A stretch of DNA of 50,307 nt from Vreelandella aquamarina (GTDB lineage: Bacteria; Pseudomonadota; Gammaproteobacteria; Pseudomonadales; Halomonadaceae). Positions 24,462-33,176 of the stretch are shown here, piece by piece. The notes below the pieces were generated by a model. It had not been told where the DNA came from, did not search any database, and saw only the letters and a program-made list of their open reading frames with translations. A program made the translations under genes and the position numbers. The stretch lies in NCBI RefSeq assembly GCF_900110265.1, contig NZ_FODB01000024.1, positions 1 through 50,307 of the forward strand, in the 5' to 3' direction. Positions within the stretch are counted from its first letter, which is position 1; each line of letters opens with the position of its first letter.

Positions 24462-25423
24462 AGCGTCGACCCATAGGACTGTTTTTAAAAGGCGCCGGGA
24501 TGGGCGCTGCCGATGCAGTACCTGGCGTATCGGGAGGCACGATTGCCTTTATTACCGGTATTTATGAAGAGTTAATTAACACTATTAAACAGTTTGGGCC
24601 TAGCGCCTTTGGCGCTTGGCGTCGCGGGGGCTGGGTGGGCTTAAGTCGGCACCTGAACTTGGCGTTTCTAATACCGCTACTGCTGGGTGTTGCGGTCAGT
24701 TTGGTGAGCGTGGCTCACTTAGCGCTGTGGCTAATGGAGGCGCAACCGCTGCTATTGGAGGGGTTCTTTTTCGGGCTTGTAGCGGCCTCGGCACTGGTGG
24801 TCGGGCAGGCTGGAGAACGATGGAAAATTTGGTACTTGCTGCCGCTGGCGATTGGGTTAATGTTAGCCAAACTGCTTCCCGGCATGATGCCGCTGGTGCT
24901 GATGATTGGCAATGAAGCGCTGGTAGTCATAGTAGCTGGCGCTATCGCGATTAGTGCGATGCTGCTGCCTGGTGTATCCGGCAGCTTTTTATTGCTCACG
25001 ATGGGGCTCTACGGCACCATCATGGGGGCTATTCGCAGCTTCGATCTTGGCATTATCATGCTGTTTGGAGTGGGGTGCATCATCGGGTTGGCGCTCTTTT
25101 CACGACTGCTTTCGTGGCTATTGCGGCGCTACCATGGCGCGACACTACAGCTATTGTTGGGCTTTATTGTTGGCTCGCTACCGGTTCTCTGGCCCTGGCG
25201 TGAGCTGTTACGCTACCAGCTAGGCCCCGATGGGCAAATGATTCCGCTGGATTATCGCTATCTATTACCCAGCGATTACGCCGTGTTGACAGGAGCGTCG
25301 GCACAGGTAACTGGCGTGATAACGTTGATGGTCGTCGGTGCGCTACTCGTCGTAGCGCTCAACCGTCGTGCGGCCACTCATGCCCAGCATCACTCGACAG
25401 ATAATCGTTCCATTGATCGTTAG
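24458..25423 (+). CDS. popT: DUF368 membrane protein, PopT-type undecaprenyl-phosphate transporter
   Basis: This 321-residue polytopic protein has the internal duplication of DUF368: GAADAVPGVSGGTIAFITG near the N-terminus and AISAMLLPGVSGSFLLLTMG around residue 165. DUF368 proteins have been identified as transporters that return undecaprenyl phosphate to the cytoplasmic face (PopT). The start is TTG at 24458, overlapping the pcm stop, with AAGGAG eight bases before it. Its position between pcm and nlpD ties it to an operon otherwise about repair, cell separation and RpoS. Confidence 0.85.
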   Translation: MKRRPIGLFLKGAGMGAADAVPGVSGGTIAFITGIYEELINTIKQFGPSAFGAWRRGGWVGLSRHLNLAFLIPLLLGVAVSLVSVAHLALWLMEAQPLLLEGFFFGLVAASALVVGQAGERWKIWYLLPLAIGLMLAKLLPGMMPLVLMIGNEALVVIVAGAIAISAMLLPGVSGSFLLLTMGLYGTIMGAIRSFDLGIIMLFGVGCIIGLALFSRLLSWLLRRYHGATLQLLLGFIVGSLPVLWPWRELLRYQLGPDGQMIPLDYRYLLPSDYAVLTGASAQVTGVITLMVVGALLVVALNRRAATHAQHHSTDNRSIDR

Positions 25424-25451
25424 CACGGCGTTGAACAGGAGTAGGGTTTCC

Positions 25452-26486
25452 ATGCGTAAGGTTTTTATGATGACGGTGCTTGCACTGGCGGTGAGTGGCT
25501 GTGCCAGTCAGCAGTCCAACACTCCCCAGGTGCGCGATTTGAGCGACGCACGCCGTGCGGTGGAAAACTCACCACAGTACACCGTCAAAGCAGGCGATAC
25601 GCTCTATGGCATCGCGTGGCAGCACAATCTGGACTATCGCCAGCTCGCCGCCATCAACAATATCGATGCGCCTTACCAAATTTATCCTGGTCAAACCATC
25701 GCTTTGCGTGAAGGCGCGGGAGGTATGTCGACTTCGTCTGGCGGCAACGCGTCACCCGCTTCGACCAGCGGTGCCGTTGCTACGGGGCTGCAACCACAAG
25801 CCACTGCCGTGGCAAGCAATGACCAGGAGCTCGACTGGCTGCTGCCGGACGAGAGTGCCATCGAGCGCAACCAGCGCCTAACCGCCGAGCGGGCTGAGCG
25901 CACGGCGGTGGAAGCATCCCAGCAGGTAGCTGCCGCTGCTAATGCCCCGGTTGAATCCACTAATCAACAGCCGCCAGCCCAGCCCGCGCAGGAGCCAGCG
26001 CCCACGCCTGAACCGACCCCAGAACCGGAACCTGCCGCTGAGCCGGAACCTGCCGCTCAGCCCACTCAAACCGTCCGCACCGATCGCTCGTCGCGTACCT
26101 TTACGCCTGCCGAAAACATCGATTGGCAATGGCCAACCGATGGTCAGGTCATCGGTGAGTTTGGGCAGGGAGGCAGCATTACAGCAGGGATTGATATCGC
26201 TGGGCAAAAGGGGCAACCTATTCGTGCAGCAGGCCCTGGTATTGTGGTCTATGCCGGTAGCGGTGTACGTGGCTACGGTAACCTAATACTACTGAAACAT
26301 AACGATCAGTTTCTCAGCGCGTATGCACATAATGATAGTTTAAGCGTCAAAGAGAATGATGTCGTCGAGGCAGGTGAAGTGATTGCCACGATGGGCAATA
26401 GCGATGCAGATGCCATCAAACTGCATTTTGAGGTGCGCCGCGATGGTCAGCCGCAAAATCCGTTGGACTATCTGCCATCGCGCTAG
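25452..26486 (+). CDS. nlpD: Lipoprotein NlpD (LysM and degenerate LytM domains)
   Basis: In 344 residues: a lipoprotein signal peptide with lipobox AVSGC (Cys17), a LysM peptidoglycan-binding domain (about 40-85, PQYTVKAGDTLYGIAWQHNL), a long Pro/Glu/Ala-rich linker with repeated EPEPAAEP units, and a C-terminal M23/LytM domain. The catalytic residues are replaced: ITAGIDIAG lacks the metal His and LHFEVRRDG lacks the second His of HxH. It should therefore be an activator of AmiC-type amidases and not an enzyme. ATG 25452 is used; the longer frame back into popT lacks a signal peptide. In relatives the main rpoS promoter lies inside this gene. Confidence 0.93.
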   Translation: MRKVFMMTVLALAVSGCASQQSNTPQVRDLSDARRAVENSPQYTVKAGDTLYGIAWQHNLDYRQLAAINNIDAPYQIYPGQTIALREGAGGMSTSSGGNASPASTSGAVATGLQPQATAVASNDQELDWLLPDESAIERNQRLTAERAERTAVEASQQVAAAANAPVESTNQQPPAQPAQEPAPTPEPTPEPEPAAEPEPAAQPTQTVRTDRSSRTFTPAENIDWQWPTDGQVIGEFGQGGSITAGIDIAGQKGQPIRAAGPGIVVYAGSGVRGYGNLILLKHNDQFLSAYAHNDSLSVKENDVVEAGEVIATMGNSDADAIKLHFEVRRDGQPQNPLDYLPSR

Positions 26487-26492
26487 TCATTA

Positions 26493-26524
26493 CCTAGCAG
26501 GTGTAACGTGTCAAGCCTGCTAGG
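26493..26524 (+). promoter_or_regulatory. Hairpin in nlpD-rpoS intergenic region
   Basis: CCTAGCAGG (26493-26501) pairs with CCTGCTAGG (26516-26524), giving a perfect 9-bp stem with a 14-base loop. No T-run follows, so it is not a standard terminator. It would lie in the 5' untranslated region of rpoS mRNA if transcription starts within nlpD. Confidence 0.5.
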
Positions 26525-26639
26525 GCAACCCGCATAGCTGAATTAGAGCGTCATATAACAATAAGGTGTATGCGCACAGGGAGTGCGACCACCCTTACTT
26601 TTCTAAATGGCGGTTAGGCGAGACAACGGGGGTATGAAC

Positions 26640-27614
26640 ATGAGTATGCTGGAGAAGGACCTACAGGAGATTGACCTGGATGAGGTTGAAGAGGCGTTAG
26701 ATGACGCCGACGACGACGCCACGGCAGAGGAGGAAGCGTTTGAAAAAGCGCTGGGCCGTGAAGACCGTCAATCGACTCAAAGCTTGGATGCGACACAGAT
26801 CTACCTTAACGAAATTGGCTTTTCTCCGCTGCTGACGCCGGAAGAAGAAGTTTACTATGGCCGCCTAGCGCGTAAAGGCGATGCGCTTGGCCGCTCAAGG
26901 ATGATTGAGTCTAACCTGCGTCTAGTGGTCAAGATTGCCAGACGCTACCTGAACCGAGGCTTAACGCTGCTCGATTTAATCGAGGAAGGTAATCTTGGTT
27001 TGATTCGGGCGGTGGAGAAGTTTGACCCCGAACGGGGCTTCCGCTTCTCTACTTACGCCACGTGGTGGATTCGCCAAACGATAGAGCGTGCGCTGATGAA
27101 CCAGACGCGTACTATTCGTCTGCCGATTCACGTGGTGAAAGAGCTCAACATTTATCTGCGTGCTGCCCGTGAGCTGACTCAAAAGCTGGATCACGAAGCT
27201 ACCGCCGAAGAGATCGCTGAGCATCTTGATAAACCGGTCGAGACAGTTAAGAAAATGCTGGGGCTTAACGAGCGGGTGTCGTCGGTGGATTCTCCCATGG
27301 GCGGCGACAGCGATAAGCCGCTGATTGATACGCTCACCGACGATGAGGTGCTGGGGCCGGAAGCGTGCTTGGTGGATGGCGACGTGCGCGAACACGTAGA
27401 CCACTGGCTGGATGAGCTAAGCGAAAAACAGCGCGAAGTCGTGGTACGCCGTTTCGGTTTACGCGGTCACGAGGCAGCAACGCTGGAAGAAGTGGGTGCC
27501 GAGATTGGCCTAACGCGGGAGCGCGTTCGACAAATTCAGGTAGAAGCGTTAAAGAAGCTGCGCCGCTCCCTGGAAAAACAGGGGCTTTCCCTCGACGCGA
27601 TTTTCGAGAGTTAA
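26640..27614 (+). CDS. rpoS: Stationary-phase sigma factor RpoS
   Basis: About 324 residues with sigma70 regions in order: 1.2 ([20 protein letters not shown]), 2 ([59 protein letters not shown]), 3 ([20 protein letters not shown]) and 4 ([20 protein letters not shown]). The [20 protein letters not shown] stretch and PIHVVKELN distinguish it from RpoD. An acidic N-terminus precedes region 1.2. Three in-frame ATGs precede LEKDLQ: 26607 (no ribosome site), 26634 (GGGGG too close) and 26640 (GGGGG seven bases away), so the last is preferred. Terminator at 27671-27705. Confidence 0.95.
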   Translation: MSMLEKDLQEIDLDEVEEALDDADDDATAEEEAFEKALGREDRQSTQSLDATQIYLNEIGFSPLLTPEEEVYYGRLARKGDALGRSRMIESNLRLVVKIARRYLNRGLTLLDLIEEGNLGLIRAVEKFDPERGFRFSTYATWWIRQTIERALMNQTRTIRLPIHVVKELNIYLRAARELTQKLDHEATAEEIAEHLDKPVETVKKMLGLNERVSSVDSPMGGDSDKPLIDTLTDDEVLGPEACLVDGDVREHVDHWLDELSEKQREVVVRRFGLRGHEAATLEEVGAEIGLTRERVRQIQVEALKKLRRSLEKQGLSLDAIFES

Positions 27615-27670
27615 TTCCGGGTCGAGAGTTAAACCAGCTGCTTCCGACAAGCCCAACGGAAGTATTAAAT

Positions 27671-27705
27671 AGCGCACCGAGTTATCTGCTCGGTGCGCTG
27701 TTTTT
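27671..27705 (+). terminator. Rho-independent terminator after rpoS
   Basis: AGCGCACCGAG (27671-27681) pairs perfectly with CTCGGTGCGCT (27689-27699), followed by GTTTTT. It ends the ftsB-to-rpoS transcript. Confidence 0.92.
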
Positions 27706-27794
27706 AGGGCGAACCATTTTCATTCATACATTACTGAGTGACTCCGCTCAGTCCGGCAAGTACGCCGGTCAGTGACCTAGTAAGTGAGAGAGCC

Positions 27795-28895
27795 ATGCGC
27801 CCGTTAGTGGCCCATATTGATTTGGACGCGCTGCGTCACAACTATCAACTGGCGTGCCGCTGCGCCCCGCAAAGTCGCTCAGTTGCCGTCATTAAAGCCG
27901 ATGCCTACGGCCACGGTGCACTGGCTTGTGCCCGTGCCTTAGAAACTGACGTTCCGGCATTTGCAGTGGCCTGCATCGAAGAGGCGCTGAGCCTGCGCGA
28001 AGGAGGCATCAAAGCGCCCATTGTGCTGCTAGAGGGTATTTTCAGTGCCGATGAGCTGGCGCTGGTCGATCAGCACCGTTTATGGATCAGTGTGCACAGT
28101 GCGTGGCAGGTCGAAGCGCTGCTGGCGTATTCGCCACGGCAGCCTATTCCTGTTTGGTTAAAGGTGGATTCGGGGATGCATCGTTTGGGGTTCTCGCCGG
28201 AGGAAGCGACCAGTGTTTGGCAGCGTTTGGTGGATGCGCCGCAGGTAACGGCGCTGCATCTGATGAGCCACTTTGCCACCGCCGATGCGAAAGATCCTAG
28301 CTACTTCAACCGCCAGATGAATACGCTAAAAGCGCTGGCTGCCAAGCTGAAGGCACCGCTGTGTCTGGCCAACTCCCCGGCGACGCTGGCATGGCCTGCC
28401 GCACATGGCGACTGGAATCGCCCCGGCGTGATGCTCTATGGCAGCGACCCGCTGGAAGTGCCCAACGAGATCGCCCAGCAGCTACGCCCGGTGATGACAT
28501 TACGCTCAGAAATTATTGCGTTGCGCGAGTTGGCGGAGGGGGATCAGGTGGGCTATAGCGGCCGCTGGAAGGCCAAGCGACCCTCTAAAATTGCCGTGGT
28601 CGCCGCAGGTTATGGCGATGGCTATGATCGCCACGCGGTCGACGGCACGCCGGTGCTAGTCAATGGGCAGCGCTGCCCCATTGCCGGTAAGGTCTCGATG
28701 GATATGCTGACGGTGGACGTTACCGACGTGCCTGATGCCGCGATTGGCAGTGAAGTGGTGCTATGGGGAGCAGCTAGCAATGGCAGTGTGCTGCCGGTGG
28801 ACGAGGTGGCCCGCTACTGCGATACCATCAGCTATACGCTGCTGACCGGTGTGCTTCCCAGGGCTCCTCGGCGCTATCATGGGGCTCACGTTTAA
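27795..28895 (+). CDS. alr: Alanine racemase
   Basis: This 366-residue PLP enzyme has the cofactor Lys34 in VAVIKADAYGHGAL, the catalytic Tyr in QVGYSGRWKAKR, AAGYGDGYDRH and GKVSMDMLTVDVTD. It interconverts L- and D-alanine for peptidoglycan. A longer frame from GTG 27738 has no family match; ATG 27795 gives the normal N-terminus (RPLVAHIDLDALRHNY). Two small hairpins (27733-27752 and 27753-27768) lie just upstream in the leader. It lies 12 bases before the lipid A acyltransferase gene. Confidence 0.93.
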   Translation: MRPLVAHIDLDALRHNYQLACRCAPQSRSVAVIKADAYGHGALACARALETDVPAFAVACIEEALSLREGGIKAPIVLLEGIFSADELALVDQHRLWISVHSAWQVEALLAYSPRQPIPVWLKVDSGMHRLGFSPEEATSVWQRLVDAPQVTALHLMSHFATADAKDPSYFNRQMNTLKALAAKLKAPLCLANSPATLAWPAAHGDWNRPGVMLYGSDPLEVPNEIAQQLRPVMTLRSEIIALRELAEGDQVGYSGRWKAKRPSKIAVVAAGYGDGYDRHAVDGTPVLVNGQRCPIAGKVSMDMLTVDVTDVPDAAIGSEVVLWGAASNGSVLPVDEVARYCDTISYTLLTGVLPRAPRRYHGAHV

Positions 28896-28907
28896 ACGGT
28901 TATCTGT

Positions 28908-29822
28908 ATGTCAAAAGCGTCTTATCCGCGCTCCTTTGCGCACCCTCGCTACTGGCCGACATGGCTGGCGATTGGCCTAATGTATGTGGCCGCGTGGCTC
29001 CCCTGGCGGTTGAAGCTATGGGTAGGTAAAGCGATTGGCCTGCTGGCGTGGCGCTTCGTGAAGCGTCGTCGGCACATCACCGCCACGAACATCGCGCTCT
29101 GCTTTCCAGAAAAAAGCGCCGACGAGCAGCGTCAACTGGTCAAAGAGACATTCATTGCCAACGGGATCGGTTTGGTTGAAACCGCAACTGGCTGGTGTCG
29201 TGATGCCGAAGGGCTGCGTCATCGAGTGGCCTATCACGGCCAAGAGCACCTTGCACGCGCTAAAGCCCAGGGCAAAGGCGTGCTGGTGGTGGGTATCCAC
29301 TTTTCGACGCTGGACTTAGGCGGGGCGTTGCACTCGCTGTTCTTCCCGGCAGATGTGGTTTACCGCCCCCATAACAACCCGCTGTTCGAGCGATTTATGA
29401 CCCGCGCCCGTTCGCGTATTTTCGGCCAAGCCATTGATCGCCATGACCTGCGCGGCGTGGTGCGCCGTATCAAAGCAGGGCACATCGTGTGGTACTCACC
29501 GGATCAGGATTTCGGCCGCGATGTCAGCGTCTTTGCGCCGCTATTTGGTCAGCAAGCGGCGACGATTCGTCTTACGGCCAAAATTGCCCGCATGACGGGC
29601 GCCCCCGTCGTTCCGCTGATGTTCCACCGTAATCCGGATAATCGCACCTACACCATTGAGTGTTTGCCGGCGTTCGAGGATTTCCCCTGCGGCGATGAAC
29701 TGGCCGATGCTACGCGGGTAAATGCCTTCATCGAGCGAGCGATACGCAAACATCCCGAGCAGTATCTATGGCTGCATCGGCGCTTTAAAACCCGTCCTGA
29801 GGGCGAGGCAGGTTTTTACTAG
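28908..29822 (+). CDS. lpxL: Lipid A biosynthesis acyltransferase (LpxL/HtrB family)
   Basis: This 304-residue, membrane-anchored acyltransferase has an N-terminal hydrophobic helix (about 17-35), the catalytic H-x4-D/E box as HFSTLD in VVGIHFSTLDLGG, RPHNNPLFE and YSPDQDFG. It adds a secondary acyl chain to lipid A (or a related step) on the inner leaflet. It could be LpxL or another LpxL/LpxM paralogue; chain specificity cannot be read. Probably co-transcribed with alr. Confidence 0.87.
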   Translation: MSKASYPRSFAHPRYWPTWLAIGLMYVAAWLPWRLKLWVGKAIGLLAWRFVKRRRHITATNIALCFPEKSADEQRQLVKETFIANGIGLVETATGWCRDAEGLRHRVAYHGQEHLARAKAQGKGVLVVGIHFSTLDLGGALHSLFFPADVVYRPHNNPLFERFMTRARSRIFGQAIDRHDLRGVVRRIKAGHIVWYSPDQDFGRDVSVFAPLFGQQAATIRLTAKIARMTGAPVVPLMFHRNPDNRTYTIECLPAFEDFPCGDELADATRVNAFIERAIRKHPEQYLWLHRRFKTRPEGEAGFY

Positions 29823-29841
29823 CCGTATCAACAAAGCGCAT

Positions 29842-29871
29842 AAAAAAAGCTGCCCGCGGGCAGCTTTTCGG
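29842..29871. terminator. Bidirectional terminator between lpxL and speD
   Basis: AAAAGCTGCC (29845-29854) pairs with GGCAGCTTTT (29859-29868), with loop CGCG. A-rich and T-rich flanks on both sides make it suitable for both convergent genes. Confidence 0.88.
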
Positions 29872-29900
29872 TGGCTTCATAGCTTGCTTAAGGCAACGCC

Positions 29901-30695
29901 TTAATCGAGATTACGGGAGTAGAAGATCTCCAGCATCTCTTTACGTAGGCGGCTTTCGATATCCCGCGCTTCTTCGAAGGTGATGTCGCGGCGCGACGTG
30001 CCGAACAGGTAGTTATCCAGCTCGAAGTCTTTCAGCAGCATCTTGGTGTGGAACATGTTTTCCTGATACACGTTCACGTCGATCATCTGATAGGCCTGCT
30101 TGGTGTCTTCCGCCAAGTAGTCCTGGATCGAGGTGATGTCGTGGTCAATAAACAGCTTTTTGCCATCCACATCCCGCGTAAAGCCGCGCACGCGGTAATC
30201 CATGGTCACGATATCGGAATCAAAACTATGGATCAGGTAGTTCAGCGCTTTCAGCGGGCTGATATGCCCACAGGTCGAGACATCGATATCCAGACGGAAG
30301 GTACTGATGCCGTTGTCAGGGTGCGACTCCGGGTAGCTGTGTACCGTCACATGGCTCTTATCCAGGTGGGCCACCACGGTTTCCGGTAGCGGGCCTGGGC
30401 CTGGTTCGATTTGCCCTGCGGTTGGCTCATCCAGCTCGTGTTCGGCGATCAGGATGGTCACACTCGCGCCATGCGGCTCATAATCCTGACGCGAGATGTT
30501 CAGTACATGAGCGCCAATGATGTTGGTGACGTCTTTCAGGATCTGCGTCAAACGTTCGGCGTTGTAAAGCTCATCGATATAGTCGATATAAGCCGCACGC
30601 TGCTCTTCGGTTTTGGCGTAACAGATGTCGTAAATATTGAAGCTCAAAGAGCTGGTCAGGTTGTTGAACCCGTGGAGTCGGAGATTATCTGACAC
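29901..30695 (-). CDS. speD: S-adenosylmethionine decarboxylase proenzyme
   Basis: This 264-residue protein is the same length as E. coli SpeD. The self-cleavage site is Lys113-Ser114 in [15 protein letters not shown]; Ser114 becomes the pyruvoyl cofactor. [19 protein letters not shown] contains the catalytic Cys. It decarboxylates SAM to supply aminopropyl groups for spermidine. The start is GTG at 30695 with AGGGAGG upstream. No speE is adjacent. The upstream 227 bases contain two hairpins described separately. Confidence 0.94.
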   Translation of the reverse strand: MSDNLRLHGFNNLTSSLSFNIYDICYAKTEEQRAAYIDYIDELYNAERLTQILKDVTNIIGAHVLNISRQDYEPHGASVTILIAEHELDEPTAGQIEPGPGPLPETVVAHLDKSHVTVHSYPESHPDNGISTFRLDIDVSTCGHISPLKALNYLIHSFDSDIVTMDYRVRGFTRDVDGKKLFIDHDITSIQDYLAEDTKQAYQMIDVNVYQENMFHTKMLLKDFELDNYLFGTSRRDITFEEARDIESRLRKEMLEIFYSRNLD

Positions 30696-30814
30696 TTCCG
30701 AACCTCCCTATGGCAGATGAGGACACCCCGACGAGCCAGCGCCGGAACCGATAAACACTTGTCACCGTGCTAACGCAGCCGCCGTGAAGACGACCCCGCA
30801 CTACGCAGTAAAGG

Positions 30815-30842
30815 GAAAAACAAGCGGGCGTATTATGCCCGC
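30815..30842 (-). terminator. Terminator-like hairpin downstream of osmC
   Basis: On the minus strand GCGGGC and GCCCGC (30837-30842 with 30824-30829) flank ATAATAC and are followed by TTGTTTTT, fitting termination of the osmC transcript. The loop also contains CATAAT, which resembles a -10 element for speD on the same strand, so the two roles cannot be separated by eye. Confidence 0.55.
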
Positions 30843-30846
30843 CCAG

Positions 30847-30879
30847 GGCGTGGCTTGCATCCAGTCACGCCATTTTTTT
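30847..30879 (+). terminator. Plus-strand terminator with no annotated gene ahead of it
   Basis: GGCGTG (30847-30852) pairs with CACGCC (30866-30871) and is followed by A and seven T. On the plus strand this has the form of an intrinsic terminator, yet both neighbours (speD, osmC) are on the minus strand. It may terminate an unannotated plus-strand RNA or read-through from the lpxL side. Confidence 0.5.
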
Positions 30880-30922
30880 GATGCTGCAGCGTCACCCGCG
30901 TGGCCAGCCGACCCATGACGGC

Positions 30923-31342
30923 TCAAGCTTCGCGGATCTCATAGGAGTGAGTGATCTCAACGCCGCCTTTGACCAGCATGATAGAAGCGCTGCAGTATTT
31001 CTCTGCCGATAGCTCCACAGCCCGCTGAACCTGCTTCTCTTTTAAGCCACGACCAGTGACCACAAAGTGGACGTGGATCTTGGTGAACACGGACGGCACT
31101 TCATCGGCGCGCTCGGCGTCCAGCTCGGCAACGCAGTCGGTGACCTCTGCGCGGGCCTTATCAAGAATGTTCAAGATATCAAAGGCGGTGCAACTGCCCA
31201 TGCCCATCAACAGCATTTCCATCGGCCGAGGGCCGGTGTTGCGACCGCCGTGGTCGGGTGGGCCATCAATCACAACGCTGTGTCCGCTACCGGATTCCGC
31301 TACAAACTGGCGGCCATCGGTCCATTTTACCCGTGCTTTCAC
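30923..31342 (-). CDS. OsmC-family protein (YhfA-like)
   Basis: This 139-residue protein has the two OsmC cysteines, Cys51 in MGMGSCTAFDIL and Cys117 in SAEKYCSASIML. The fold is that of organic-hydroperoxide-reducing OsmC/Ohr proteins, but sequence is closest in style to the YhfA subgroup, whose substrate is not established. The start is GTG 31342 with GAGGAG upstream. It is downstream of murU, from which it is separated by a hairpin (31400-31428). Confidence 0.87.
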   Translation of the reverse strand: MKARVKWTDGRQFVAESGSGHSVVIDGPPDHGGRNTGPRPMEMLLMGMGSCTAFDILNILDKARAEVTDCVAELDAERADEVPSVFTKIHVHFVVTGRGLKEKQVQRAVELSAEKYCSASIMLVKGGVEITHSYEIREA

Positions 31343-31399
31343 GTTGCTCTCCTCATCTTGGCGACGAAAGGTAAGTCGCGCAGCATAACATTTCTAGAA

Positions 31400-31428
31400 G
31401 GCAACGCACGGCTTCATCGTGCGCTGCC
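31400..31428 (-). terminator. Hairpin after murU
   Basis: An 11-bp stem with one G-T pair (31400-31410 with 31418-31428) lies just downstream of the murU stop. On the minus strand it is followed by TTCTAGAAA, a poor T-run. It may attenuate read-through into osmC or stabilise the murU transcript end. Confidence 0.5.
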
Positions 31429-31436
31429 AGCTGGTA

Positions 31437-33106
<1,670 letters not shown>

Positions 33107-33141
33107 GCAAGCTCCTTGCTGGTCGGGCATCATGCGGGCTG

Positions 33142-33147
33142 TATAAT
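33142..33147 (+). promoter_or_regulatory. -10 element of lptD promoter
   Basis: A consensus TATAAT lies 30 bases upstream of the lptD ATG at 33177, in the amgK-lptD divergent gap. No convincing -35 at 17 bases is present; TTGCTG is 20 bases upstream. Confidence 0.5.
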
Positions 33148-33176
33148 ACCGATTCTGGATGCCAAGGATAACGAAC

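Noticed and set aside
26607..26640. Longest rpoS start at 26607
   Set aside because: The first ATG has no ribosome site and adds non-conserved residues; the start at 26640 fits GGGGG spacing better.
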